This document shows, piece by piece, positions 17,451 to 27,161 of a stretch of 64,000 bases of DNA. Where the stretch lies: the NCBI GenBank assembly GCA_963784995.1, contig CAWATZ010000001.1, positions 558,001 through 622,000 on the forward strand, written 5' to 3'. Each line of letters starts with the position of its first letter. Position 1 is the stretch's first letter. The position numbers and the translations under genes are program-made. Source of the DNA: CAWATZ01 sp963784995 (GTDB lineage Bacteria; Planctomycetota; Planctomycetia; Gemmatales; Gemmataceae). Under the pieces are notes generated by a model, which saw only the letters and a list, made by a program, of their open reading frames with translations, made no database searches and had not been told where the DNA came from.

Positions 17451-20214
17451 ATGCGTCTTCGATCCCTCCGTCGCTCGCTCCTGGCGCTTCCCTTGCTGCT
17501 TCTGGTTGGTGGTGACAGGCTCCAGGCTGCACCTCCAGAACATCCCCTTGTGGCCGGTTTCGAGCGCTTCCACGCTGGCGACAAGGCCAATCGCGCCCGG
17601 GGCGGCCAGTTGCTGCTGGGCGAGCTGAACTGTACCAGCTGCCATCAGAGCAGCGGCCCCTCCATCTGGCGGAAGCCCGCTCCCGTCCTCGATGACGTGG
17701 CAGCCCGGGTGCGCGTCAGTTTTCTCCGGAAGTTCCTGGACAATCCGCAGGCCGTCAAGCCGGGCACGACCATGCCCACTCTGTTCGCCGGCGATCCCGA
17801 GAGAAGTGGCAAGGTCGAAGCCCTCGTGCATTTCCTGGCCTCGACCGGCGGACTGAGACAGGAGCGGCCCGACCTCAAGGGAGTCACCCTCGGCCGGGAG
17901 ACCTACCACAAGGTCGGTTGCGTCGCCTGTCACGGCACGCGAGATACGAAGGGCAACGCCGACAAGGTCCTGTCCACCTCCGTGCCGCTGGGCGATCTGA
18001 AAGCGAAATACTCCGTTCCCAGCCTGGCCGCGTTCCTGGAAAACCCCCAGAAGGTCCGGCCCGGTGGCCGGATGCCGCACCTGGTTACCGCCAAGGACGC
18101 GAAGGACGTCGCCAGCTTCCTGCTTCAGGGGATCAAGGTCGATCTGGCTTCGGCGAAGGGAGCATCGAAGTACGCCTACTACGAGGGCTCCTGGGACAAG
18201 GTCCCCGACTTCGACAAACTCAAGCCTGTCAGTTCCGGCGTCACCCCCGCGTTTGACCTGGGAATCGCTCGCCGGGGCGACAATTTCGGCGTCAAGTTCG
18301 AGGGCTATTTCAAACTCGACCGGGATGGGAACTACACCTTCAAGCTGCACAGCGACGACGGCAGCAAGTTGTACGTCGATGACAAGCAGGTCGTGGACAA
18401 CGATGGGATTCACGCTCCCCAGGAAGTCAGCGGCAAGGCGAAGCTGACCAGGGGCACCCACAAGGTCGTCATCACCTTTATCCAGGGAGGTGGCGGGGCG
18501 GAACTGGACGCCCGGATTGCCGGGCCGGGACTGGGTGAGCAGCCGCTGGCCAGCCTGGTCGCCGTCAGCGAGTCGGCGATCGAGAAGCCTCCAGTGCCGG
18601 TTCGCAAGCCCGATGACGAGGATTATCTCGACGTTCAGCCGGCCCTGGTGGAGAAGGGCAAGGCTCTGTTCACCGCGGCGGGCTGCAGTAGCTGCCACGC
18701 GATGAAGGTGGACAGCAAGGCGGTGGTTTCCTCATTCAAGGCCAAGGCCCTGGACAAGCTGGAACCCGAAGGCGGCTGTCTCTCCGCCACGCCGCCAGTG
18801 GGATTGCCCCGCTACGGACTTAGCCAGGCCCAGACGGCCGCTCTGTCGGCGAGCCTGAAGAACCCGCCCGCGGCGAGCAAGGAACCGGCCGCGGTGATCG
18901 CCCGCACGATGACCACCTTCAACTGCTATGCCTGCCATGCCCGCGACAAGGTCGGCGGCCCCGAGGAAGAATTGAACCGCTTCTTCCTGACCACGACCCC
19001 GGAGATGGGCGACGAGGGCCGGGTGCCGCCGCCTCTGGATGGCGTCGGTGCCAAGCTGAACCTCGATTACGTCAAGCAGATCCTCGACAAGGGAACACAC
19101 GATCGGCCTTACATGCACACGAAGATGCCGGGCTTCGGGCTGGCCAACGTCGGCGCGATTGCGTCAGCCTTCGCGGCACTGGACAAGCTGCCCGCGGTGC
19201 CGGCGGTCGAGTTCGCCGAGCCGATGGCGAAGGTGAAGGCGGCCGGCCGGCACATGACTGGCGGCAACTGCCTGGGGTGCATCAAGTGCCACACCTTCGC
19301 CGGGCAGAAGGCCGAGGGCGTGCAAGGCATCGACATGCTGCTGATGCCCAAGCGCGTGCAGCGCGACTGGTTCCACGCTTACCTGATCGATCCCGCAGAA
19401 GCTCCGGCCCGGCACGCGGATGCCGACCGCCTGGCCCAACGGCAAGAGTGTGCTGCCCGACCTGCTCGAAGGCAAGGCGGTGGCCCAGATCGAGGCCATC
19501 TGGCTCTATCTCAAGGACGGCACAGGCCCAGCTGCCGCTCGGTCTGGCAACGGAACTCGATTCCGCTGGTGCGCGGAGAAGAACGCCGTCCTGTACCGCA
19601 ACTTCATCCAGGGGGCCGGCTCGCGGGCCATCGGCGTCGGCTATCCCGAGAAGGCCAACCTGGCCTTCGACGCCAACGAGATGCGGCTGGCCCTGCTCTG
19701 GCAGGGGGCGTTCATGGACGCCGCCCGGCACTGGACCGGTCGCGGCGAGGGCTCGGAACAGCCCCTGGGCGACAACATCCTCACCCTGCCCACCGGCCCT
19801 GCTTTCGCCACTCTGGACAAGGCGGACGCTCCCTGGCCGACCACGGCTCCCAAGCAGATGGGTTACAAGTTCCTCGGCTACCGTCTGACTCCGGACGATC
19901 GGCCGCCGTTCCTGTACTCGTTCGGCGACGTCAAGATCGAGGATTTCCCCAACGCCCTGGCCGGCAAGGACGTCTCGATCCAGCGGACGCTGCTGCTCAC
20001 GGCCAGCAAGCCCGGCGACAACCTCTATTTCCGGGCGGCGGTCGGCAACAAGATCGAGGCCCTCAAGGACGGCTGGTATCGCATCGACGGCTGGAAGCTG
20101 AAGCTGGAAGGAGGCACGCCACAAATCCGGGAGTCCGCCGGCAAGAAGGAGTTGCTGGTGCCGGTCCGCTTCAAGGACGGCAAGGCCCAGATCGTGCAAG
20201 AGTTTACGTGGTAA
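17451..20214 (+). CDS. Multihaem c-type cytochrome with PA14 domain (frame-interrupted)
   Basis: The start MRLRSLRRSLLALPLLLLVG is a signal peptide. Five CxxCH haem sites follow: CTSCH, CVACH, CSSCH, CYACH and CIKCH. A PA14 sugar-binding-type domain lies between the second and third (GYFKLDRDGNYTFKLHSDDG). The C-terminal part (RAIGVGYPEKANLAFDAN, LALLWQGAFMDAARHW) is typical of planctomycete cytochromes paired with sorbosone-dehydrogenase-like proteins. The frame changes at about 19392 (GATCCCGCAG; one C fewer gives DPQKLRPGTRMPTAWPNGKS) and three more times between about 19510 and 19575, after which it returns to phase. A periplasmic electron-transfer role with the next gene is inferred. Confidence 0.8.
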
Positions 20215-20299
20215 TGGGGTCATTGCTCCAGCACCCTGGGTCGCAGGGGGGGTGAGCGATTTGCACAGCAATTTGCACAGAAACCCGATGAGGATTCCG

Positions 20300-21821
20300 A
20301 TGAGATCAACACTCCGTTGCTTTGCCCTGGCCATCCCGATCATCCTGCTCGGCAGCCTGGGCACTCCGGCTCACGCTCAGAAGAAGAAACCGACCGAGCC
20401 CGAGGACGAGTACTACAAGCTGTTCCGCTTCGAGCTTCCGAAGGGCGAGGTGATCGAAGCCGGCGCCATCGAGACGCATGCCGGACGGCAGGGTCGCCGT
20501 CGGCACCCGCCGCGGCGAGATCTGGATGATCGAGAACGCCTACGCGGCGACCCGGCCCAGGCGAAGTTGAGCCGGTTCGCCCACGGGCTGCACGAGGTGC
20601 TGGGCCTGGCCTGGAAGGACGGCTGGCTCTACGTCACCCAGCGCCCCGACGTGTCGCGGATCAAGGACACCAACGGCGACGGCAAGGCGGACGTGTTCGA
20701 GGTCGTCACCGATGGCTGGGAGATCAACGGCGACTACCACGAATACGCCTTCGGCTCGCGGTTCGACAAGGAGGGCAACATCTGGGTGACGCTGTGCCTG
20801 ACGGGCTCGTTCAACAGCAACAGCAAGTTCCGCGGCTGGGCGGTGCGAGGTCACGCCGGAGGGCAAGATCATCCCGACCACCAGCGGCGTGCGCTCGCCG
20901 GGCGGCGTCGGCTTCAACGCCGAGGGCGACGTCTTCTACACCGACAACCAGGGCCCGTGGAACGGGGCCTGCTCGCTCAAGCAGCTCACGGTCGGCGGCT
21001 TCGTCGGCCATCCCGACAGTTTCAAGTGGTACAAGGAGAAGGAAGCACAGTACCTCGGCAAGGCGCCGGAGGTTCCCAAAAGCGGCAGCCGGATCATGAC
21101 CGAGGCCAAGAAGATCCCCCAGCTGATGCCGCCCGCCGTGATCTTCCCCTACGGCAAGATGGGCCAGTCGGCCAGCGGCATCGACTGCGACCTGTCCGGC
21201 GGCAAGTTCGGTCCCTTCCAGAAACAGCTCTTCGTCGGCGACCAGACGCACAGCACGGTGATGCGCGTCTACCTGGAGAAGATCAACGGCCGCTACCAGG
21301 GAGCATGCTTCCCCTTCCGCCAGGGGTTCGGCTCGGGCAACGTGCCGATGCGCTTCGGCAAGGATGGTTCGCTCTTCGTCGGCGGCACCAACCGCGGCTG
21401 GGGCTCCCGCGGACCGAAGCCCTTCGCGGTCGAACGGCTGGCCTGGACCGGCAAGGTGCCGTTCGAGATCCACGAGATGCACGCCAAACCGGATGGCTTC
21501 GAGCTGACCTTCACCAAGCCGGTCGATCCGGAAACGGCCGGCAAGGTGGAGTCGTATCAGATGAAGACCTTCACTTATATCTATCAGGCGTCCTACGGCA
21601 GCCCCGAGGTCGATCAGACCACGCCGAAGATCACCAAGGTGGAGGTGGGCAAGGACGGCAAGAGCGTCCGGCTGTACGTGGACGGCCTGCAAGTGGGGCA
21701 CGTCCACGACCTGAACGCCTCGGGCGTCCGCTCCGCCGTGGCCGGCGAGGAGAAGATGCCGCTGCTGCATCCGCAGGCGTATTACACGCTGAATTACTTA
21801 CCGCAGGAGAATTCACGATGA
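20300..21821 (+). CDS. Sorbosone-dehydrogenase-like (PVC dehydrogenase) beta-propeller protein (frame-interrupted)
   Basis: Secreted (MRSTLRCFALAIPIILLGSL, ATG 20300 with AGGA 5 bases upstream; an ATG at 20288 is possible). The propeller motifs include FAHGLHEVLGLAWKDGWLYV, ITRQ-like VTQRPDVSRIKDTNGDGKAD and RWGSxGP-like GGTNRGWGSRGPKPF. Frame changes occur near 20480, 20560 and 20845; in the skipped frames the expected sequences are present (MPDGRVAVGTRRGEIW, EVTPEGKIIPTTSGVRSPGG), so the gene is probably whole. It follows the cytochrome gene by 85 bases and likely donates electrons to it; substrate unknown. Confidence 0.75.
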
Positions 21822-22033
21822 AGGGACTGGAAATCGAAGCTGTGTACGAAAACGGCACTCTCAAGTTGCCCCGGCAGTTGCCGTTGACCGAGGGACAGAA
21901 GGTTATTATCACCATTCACCCGCCGGGCGGAGTCGTCGAGCGATCTTATGGTCTGCTGCACTCCACGCTCAGTGCTGAGGAACTGGAGCGGTTCGCACTG
22001 GAACCAGAATTTGGTCTGCTGGAGAGCCCATGA
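21818..22033 (+). CDS. DUF104-type antitoxin, apparently orphan
   Basis: 71 residues: MKGLEIEAVYENGTLKLPRQ followed by LPLTEGQKVIITIHPP is the AF2212-like DUF104 antitoxin fold; the tail (STLSAEELERFALEPEFGLL) would be the toxin-binding part. AGGAGA lies 8 bases upstream, and its ATG overlaps the stop of the preceding gene (ATGA). A second ATG overlaps its own stop (22030-22033), the coupling normally seen with a downstream PIN toxin, but what follows (MTFAPWSKQSLRPRDNVG) is not a PIN domain and runs into a palindrome. Confidence 0.7.
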   Translation: MKGLEIEAVYENGTLKLPRQLPLTEGQKVIITIHPPGGVVERSYGLLHSTLSAEELERFALEPEFGLLESP

Positions 22034-22095
22034 CCTTTGCCCCTTGGTCAAAGCAAAGCCTCAGACCGAGGGACAATGTCGGAACAATACCCTCC

Positions 22096-22160
22096 CCCGA
22101 CGAGCCGCCGGGTTGATCCCGGCGGAAAGACCGCCGGGATCAACCCGGCGGCTCGTCGGG
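22096..22160. repeat. Palindromic element, perfect 30-bp arms
   Basis: Arms 22096-22125 and 22131-22160 with a 5-base loop (AAAGA). The core GACGAGCCGCCGGGTT is shared with the element at 23747-23804. Confidence 0.92.
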
Positions 22161-22190
22161 CGCGTGAAACGCCCGCCATCCCTGTCCGCC

Positions 22191-22220
22191 TTGCTCTTTT
22201 AACCCCTTCTCGCCTATAAC
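22191..22220 (+). promoter_or_regulatory. Promoter of the GT39-like gene
   Basis: TTGCTC (22191-22196), 18-base spacer, TATAAC (22215-22220), 41 bases before ATG 22262. Confidence 0.45.
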
Positions 22221-22261
22221 ATGCAGCCGGTTGTTTCCGGACCTCTTGCTGTGGGGATGGC

Positions 22262-23701
22262 ATGGATCGCGCGCTCCCTTCTTCACGTCGTTGGCTGGTC
22301 CTGGTCGGCTGGATCGTTGTTGCCGGCCTGTGCTTGCGTGTCTACCACTACGCCCGCAATCCGGTCGTGTGGCATGACGAGGCCGCCCTGATCGTCAACG
22401 TCCTGGACAAATCCTTCCTGGAGCAGCTCGGCCCGCTATCCCACAACACGCCGGTGCCGCCGCTGGTGGTCTGGGGGGAGAAGTGCTGCGTCCTGCTGCT
22501 GGGCGAAAGCACCTATGCCCTGCGCTTGCTGCCGTTCCTGGCCAACTGCCTGAGCCTGTGCGTGCTGACCTGGCTCGCGCTCCGCTTGTTGCCTCCGGCG
22601 GGTGCCGTGGTGGCGGTCTTGCTGGCTGCCTTCTCCGATCGGCTGCTCTGGCACGGCTGCGAGGCCAAGGCTTACTCCTTCGACGTCCTCGTGGCCACGG
22701 TCCTGCCGGCCCTGTTCCTGGCCACCGCCGGCTGGTCGCTGCCGCGCCGCCTGCTGCTCTTTACCCTGGTCGCTCCCCTGGCGCTGTTCCTCTCTTACCC
22801 GGGGGCGTTTGTTTGTGGCAGTCTGCTGGTCGCCTTGCGGTTCGAGGTCTGGCGCGAGCGGTCCGGCCGCAACCTGGCCGCGTATGGACTGCTGGCCGGC
22901 GTGGTCTTCGTCTCGTTCTTGCTGCTGTTGCTGGGACCAATCCGGGCCCAGCGCACCTCCGGGATGGAGGGGTGCTGGGTCCACTGTTTTCCGAACTGGA
23001 GTCGTCCCTGGACCCTGCCGTGGTGGTCGCTGCAAGCAACCGTGGTGATCGTCGATTACTGTTTCCGTCCCGTGGGAGGCGTGTTCGCCCCGCTGGCGGC
23101 GCTGGGCGGCTGGCTCTGGTTCCGCCAAGGGAAGCAACAAATGCTCCTGCTGCTGGCCGGGCCGCTTCTGCTGGGCTGGCTGGCGGGGCTGCTGCACGCC
23201 TACCCATACACCGGCGCTCGGGTGATGGTTTACGTGCTTCCCGGCCTGGCCCTGCTGATCGGGGCCGCGGTGCCGGCGGCGTGGGCCTGGGCCGGCCAGC
23301 GACTGCCCCGGCTGACGCCGGTGGTCGGAGTCGCCTTGCTCCTGGCTCCGCTTGGTCTGACGCTGTACCGGATTGCTCAACCCTGGGAGCGGCCCGACTG
23401 GCACCACGCCACCGCGTACGTCCTGCGGCACTTTCGGCCCACGGACAGGGTCACGGGCAATGCCTGGGAGCTGGACTACTACTTCCGGGAACTGGGGCCC
23501 GCTTATCGAAGACTCGATGCCGGCCTGCCCGCGGGCGGCGAGCGCCTCTGGGTGGTCCTGATGGGACCAACCGAGGAAGTCCGCCAGCAGACCCTTCGCT
23601 GGTTGCTCGACCCCAGAGACCGGGTGCTGGAGCACCAGACCTACGCCGAGGCCGGCGTCTATTGCCTGGGACGGCCGGACAGCCTGGCCCAGGGGCCGTG
23701 A
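22262..23701 (+). CDS. Polytopic membrane glycosyltransferase-like protein (GT39/ArnT type)
   Basis: 479 residues with about ten hydrophobic helices. After the first helix (WLVLVGWIVVAGLCLRVYHY) comes NPVVWHDEAALIVNVLDKSF; the WHDEA motif is the acidic signature in the first outer loop of GT-C enzymes such as PMT/ArnT. The C-terminal soluble part (RPDWHHATAYVLRHFRPTDR) resembles the region after the last helix in planctomycete GT39-like proteins. It probably transfers a sugar from a polyprenyl carrier on the outer face; donor and acceptor are unknown. It is flanked on both sides by related palindromes. Confidence 0.7.
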   Translation: MDRALPSSRRWLVLVGWIVVAGLCLRVYHYARNPVVWHDEAALIVNVLDKSFLEQLGPLSHNTPVPPLVVWGEKCCVLLLGESTYALRLLPFLANCLSLCVLTWLALRLLPPAGAVVAVLLAAFSDRLLWHGCEAKAYSFDVLVATVLPALFLATAGWSLPRRLLLFTLVAPLALFLSYPGAFVCGSLLVALRFEVWRERSGRNLAAYGLLAGVVFVSFLLLLLGPIRAQRTSGMEGCWVHCFPNWSRPWTLPWWSLQATVVIVDYCFRPVGGVFAPLAALGGWLWFRQGKQQMLLLLAGPLLLGWLAGLLHAYPYTGARVMVYVLPGLALLIGAAVPAAWAWAGQRLPRLTPVVGVALLLAPLGLTLYRIAQPWERPDWHHATAYVLRHFRPTDRVTGNAWELDYYFRELGPAYRRLDAGLPAGGERLWVVLMGPTEEVRQQTLRWLLDPRDRVLEHQTYAEAGVYCLGRPDSLAQGP

Positions 23702-23746
23702 GTGCCTGTCGTGTTGCTCTCGCCGGTCGCTCTGCCTATCATTGCT

Positions 23747-23804
23747 ACGAGCCGCCGGGTTTATCCCGGCGGACAAGATCGCCGGGATAAACCCGGCGGC
23801 TCGT
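23747..23804. repeat. Palindromic element, perfect 25-bp arms
   Basis: Arms 23747-23771 and 23780-23804 with an 8-base loop. It is nearly the same sequence as 22096-22160 (TTTATCCC here, TTGATCCC there), so the GT39-like gene is bracketed by two copies. Confidence 0.92.
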
Positions 23805-23852
23805 GGCATTCCCACATGGACGTCCGACACGGCGTTGAGCGAGGCGAAACGA

Positions 23853-24880
23853 ATGCGCGCGCTGGTCAAGAGCAAGGCGGAGGCCGGGTTGTGGCTGGAG
23901 GACGTGCCGGTCCCGAAGATCGGCATCAACGACGTGCTGATCCAGGTGGATCGCACCGGGATCTGCGGCACCGACCTGCACATCTGGAAGTGGGACGAGT
24001 GGGCCCGCAAGACCATCCCGGTGCCGATGGTGGTGGGCCACGAGTTCGTCGGCGAGATTGTCGAGGTCGGCTCCAACGTGGCCGACTTCCATCGCGGGGA
24101 CGTGGTCAGCGGCGAGGGTCACGTCGTTTGCGGTCGCTGCCGTAACTGCCTGGCCGGCCGGCGCCACCTGTGCGCCACACCCAGGGGGTTGGCGTCAATC
24201 GGCCGGGCGCCTTCGCCGAGTACCTGGCTCTGCCGATGACCAACGTCTGGCACCACGATGACTCGATCGACCGCGACGTGGCCTCGATCTTCGATCCATT
24301 CGGCAACGCGGTCCACACGGCGCTGTCCTTTCCTCTGCTGGGCGAGGACGTGCTGATCACGGGGGCCGGCCCCATCGGCATCATGGCGGCCGCGGTGGTC
24401 CGGCACGCTGGGGCCCGGCACGTGGTCATCACCGACGTCAATCCCTACCGGCTGGACCTGGCGAAGAAGATGGGCGTGACCCTGGCCCTGGACGTTAGCA
24501 CTCAGAGCGTGGCCGGGGCCCAGAAGAAGCTCGGCATGAAGGAGGGCTTCGACATTGGCCTGGAGATGTCCGGCAATCCCCAGGCCTTCCGCGACATGCT
24601 GGCCAACATGGCCCACGGCGGCAAGATCGCCATGCTCGGCATCCCCGATCGCGAGATGGCCATCGACTGGAACACGGTCATCTTCAACATGCTGACCATC
24701 AAGGGGATCTATGGCCGGGAGATGTACGAGACCTGGTACATGATGACCGTGATGCTCCAGAGCGGCCTGGACATCCGGCCGGTGATCACGCATCGGCTGC
24801 ACTGCACCGAGTACCAGAAGGGCTTCGAGGCGATGTTTTCCGGCCAGGCGGGCAAGGTGATCCTCAAGTGGTCGGAATGA
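23853..24880 (+). CDS. tdh: L-threonine 3-dehydrogenase (one frame change)
   Basis: Zinc- and NAD-dependent oxidation of threonine to 2-amino-3-ketobutyrate. MRALVKSKAEAGLWLEDVPV, GICGTDLHIWKWDEWA (catalytic Zn Cys), VVGHEFVGEIVEVG (GHE) and the structural-Zn run CGRCRNCLAGRRHLC are present. The Rossmann motif is GAGPIGIMAAAVVRHAGARH. The frame shifts at about 24176 within GCCACACCC; one more C gives CAHTQGVGVNRPGAFAEYLA, the normal sequence. The corrected length, about 343 residues, equals that of the E. coli enzyme (341). Almost certainly intact in the organism. Confidence 0.9.
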
Positions 24881-24912
24881 GCCAACTTTGGCAATGACTC
24901 AGGAGTATGGCG

Positions 24913-25347
24913 ATGAACGTACTGCGAACCTCCGTGTTGCTGCTCACCGTGCTGGTTCTTTCAGCCGGCTTCGTGTCGGCTGACTCCAGGCAAGACACCA
25001 AGACGACGCAAACAAAAGGCAACGCCCAGGAGAAGCTGGAAACAGCCATTCCCGAGGCCATTCGTCTGCTGGAGGCCAAGGAGTACGCAACCTTTCTGAA
25101 GACGTTCGTTCTGCCCGATGACCTGAAGAAGATCACCGAGGCAATCCCCTTCGACAAGCTGGTCAAGGACTTTAGCATGGAGAAGGCCGACGTGCTTCTG
25201 AACATCCTCAAGGGGATCAAGGACGCCAGGCCCACTCTCGCGGACGACGGCAAGAAAGCGACCTATCCGCTGAAGAAGGGCACTGCTCCCAAGGACGCCA
25301 TTCACTTTGTGAAAGCCGGAAAACTCTGGTACATCTCTAACAACTGA
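24913..25347 (+). CDS. Small secreted protein of unknown function
   Basis: 144 residues with signal peptide MNVLRTSVLLLTVLVLSAGF; ATG 24913 sits 8 bases after AGGAG (an in-frame ATG lies two codons earlier). The mature part is a Lys-rich helical domain (EAIRLLEAKEYATFLKTFVL ... AIPFDKLVKDF) ending KKGTAPKDAIHFVKAGKLWY, resembling small planctomycete exported proteins. Function unknown. It lies 32 bases after tdh and 29 bases before the amidohydrolase start, so the three may be co-transcribed. Confidence 0.6.
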   Translation: MNVLRTSVLLLTVLVLSAGFVSADSRQDTKTTQTKGNAQEKLETAIPEAIRLLEAKEYATFLKTFVLPDDLKKITEAIPFDKLVKDFSMEKADVLLNILKGIKDARPTLADDGKKATYPLKKGTAPKDAIHFVKAGKLWYISNN

Positions 25348-25376
25348 TGGGGCGAACAGGCATCGAGGTGCGACTC

Positions 25377-27068
25377 ATGTTTCCTTCTTCGCGGCGTGCT
25401 TTTCTCAAGCACAGCCTGGCGGCCGGGCTGGGTGTCTGGGCCGGGTCGGTTTCCGCCCGCCAGCCCCCGGCGAAGCCAGCCGATCACGGCCCTGAGCTGA
25501 TCCTGATCAACGCCACCGTTTACACGGTGGACGAGCGCCGGCCAAAAGCGGAGGCCTTCGCCGTTCAGCATGGCCGGTTCGTCGCCATCGGTGGCACGGA
25601 GGAGATCCGCAAGCTGGCCACCGCTGCGACCAGGGTCATTGACGCAGACAAGATGACGGTGGTGCCCGGCTTCATCGACGCCCACACGCATCCGGCCATG
25701 GCCGGCATTTCGGAACTGCTCGAAGTCAACTGCGATCGGCGGACCATTGCCGAGATCAAGGATGCGATCCGCGCCCGGGCGGCAAAGACCAGGGCCGGCG
25801 AGTGTGTGATCGGTTACAAGTACGACGACACCAAGCTCAAGGATGATCGGCCCCTTACCCGGGCCGACCTGGATGAGGCCGCTCCCGAGCATCCGGTCCG
25901 CGTCGTTCACCGGGGCGGGCACACCTCCGTCTGTAACAGCCTGGCCTTCCGGCGGGCCGGCGTCGATACAAAGACCCCCGACCCGGAAGGCGGGAAATTC
26001 GGCCGGACCGAGAAGGGCGAGCTGACCGGCTTCGTGGCCGAGAACGCCAACGCGGTCTTCGAGAAACTGCTCCGCACGAAGGTCGTCACCGCCAAACAGC
26101 GTCAGGCGGGTGTCAAGCTGATCTCCGAACAGATGACCGCGGCCGGCATCACCTCGGTCCATGACGCGATGTGCGGCAAGGAGCACTTTGTCGCCTACCA
26201 GGATGCTCTGGCCGATGGAGAAATGCGTTTCCGCGTCTACGTCATGGCGGTGCCGGACCTGTATCAGGAGCTGAGGACCGCTGGTCTGCGGACCGGCTTC
26301 GGCGACGACCGGCTGCGGATTGGCGGGCTGAAGCTCTTCTGCGACGGCAGCGCCTCCGAACGCACCATGCGGATGAGCAAGCCCTACGTTGGGCGGCCAA
26401 ACGATTTCGGGATCCTCGTCACCACTCAGGACAAGCTGAACGATCAGGTGGCCGAGGCCCACGCGGCCCGCTGGCAGGTCGGCGTCCATGCCAACGGAGA
26501 CGTGGCCATTGACATGGTGCTGAAGGCCTACGAACTGGCCCTGCGGCTGCACCCGCGGCGCGATCCGCGTCATCGGATCGAGCATTGTACCCTGGTCAAC
26601 CCTGGCTTGCTGAAACGGATCGCGGACCTCGAAGTCATTCCCACGCCCTTCTACACCTACGTCTACTACCACGGCGACAAGTGGGCCCAGTATGGCGAGG
26701 AACGGCTGCGCTGGATGTTCGCCCACCGCTCGTTTTTGGACCACGGCATCCGCGTGGCCGGGGCCTCGGATCACGTTCCGGGCCCTTACGAGCCGCTGAT
26801 GGCGATCCAGAGCATGGTGACGCGGAAGGACTACCGTGGCCGGGTCTGGGGCGCGAATCAGAAGATCACGGTGCCCGAGGCCCTGCGGATTTGCACGCTG
26901 CATGGGGCGTACGCTTCCTTCGAGGAGCAATCCAAGGGATCGATCACGAAAGGGAAGCTGGCGGACTTCGTGGTCCTTGGTGACGATCCGCACAGGGTCG
27001 ATCCGGAGCGGATCAAGGAGATCAAGGTCGTTCGGACGGTGGTTGGCGGGCAGACCGTGCATCCCTAG
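25377..27068 (+). CDS. Tat-exported amidohydrolase (YtcJ-like, amidohydrolase_3)
   Basis: 563 residues starting MFPSSRRAFLKHSLAAGLG, a twin-arginine signal (SRRAFLK), with GAGGTG before the ATG at 25377. Metal-dependent hydrolase motifs: VPGFIDAHTHPAMAGI, GVHANGDVAIDMVLKAYELA, HRIEHCTLVNPGLLKRI and GASDHVPGPYEPLMAIQSMV, ending with GSITKGKLADFVVLGDDP. Likely hydrolyses an amide or N-formyl compound in the periplasm; YtcJ-family substrates are poorly known. Confidence 0.85.
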   Translation: MFPSSRRAFLKHSLAAGLGVWAGSVSARQPPAKPADHGPELILINATVYTVDERRPKAEAFAVQHGRFVAIGGTEEIRKLATAATRVIDADKMTVVPGFIDAHTHPAMAGISELLEVNCDRRTIAEIKDAIRARAAKTRAGECVIGYKYDDTKLKDDRPLTRADLDEAAPEHPVRVVHRGGHTSVCNSLAFRRAGVDTKTPDPEGGKFGRTEKGELTGFVAENANAVFEKLLRTKVVTAKQRQAGVKLISEQMTAAGITSVHDAMCGKEHFVAYQDALADGEMRFRVYVMAVPDLYQELRTAGLRTGFGDDRLRIGGLKLFCDGSASERTMRMSKPYVGRPNDFGILVTTQDKLNDQVAEAHAARWQVGVHANGDVAIDMVLKAYELALRLHPRRDPRHRIEHCTLVNPGLLKRIADLEVIPTPFYTYVYYHGDKWAQYGEERLRWMFAHRSFLDHGIRVAGASDHVPGPYEPLMAIQSMVTRKDYRGRVWGANQKITVPEALRICTLHGAYASFEEQSKGSITKGKLADFVVLGDDPHRVDPERIKEIKVVRTVVGGQTVHP

Positions 27069-27071
27069 CGA

Positions 27072-27155
27072 CACGGAGCCGCGCACGCAGCGCAGCGGAG
27101 TAAGCGGTCTGGCGGAGGACCGCTTACTCCGCTGCGCTGCGTGCGCGGCTCCGTG
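27072..27155. repeat. Large palindrome, perfect 38-bp arms
   Basis: Arms 27072-27109 and 27118-27155 around an 8-base loop, between two convergent genes, where it could stop transcription from both sides. It is the longest perfect inverted repeat I found here. Confidence 0.92.
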
Positions 27156-27161
27156 CCGTGA

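Noticed and set aside
24119..24880. tdh, hemG and dcd as true pseudogenes
   Set aside because: Each is otherwise complete and needs only one or two bases restored near G/C runs or inside an intein; assembly error is simpler.
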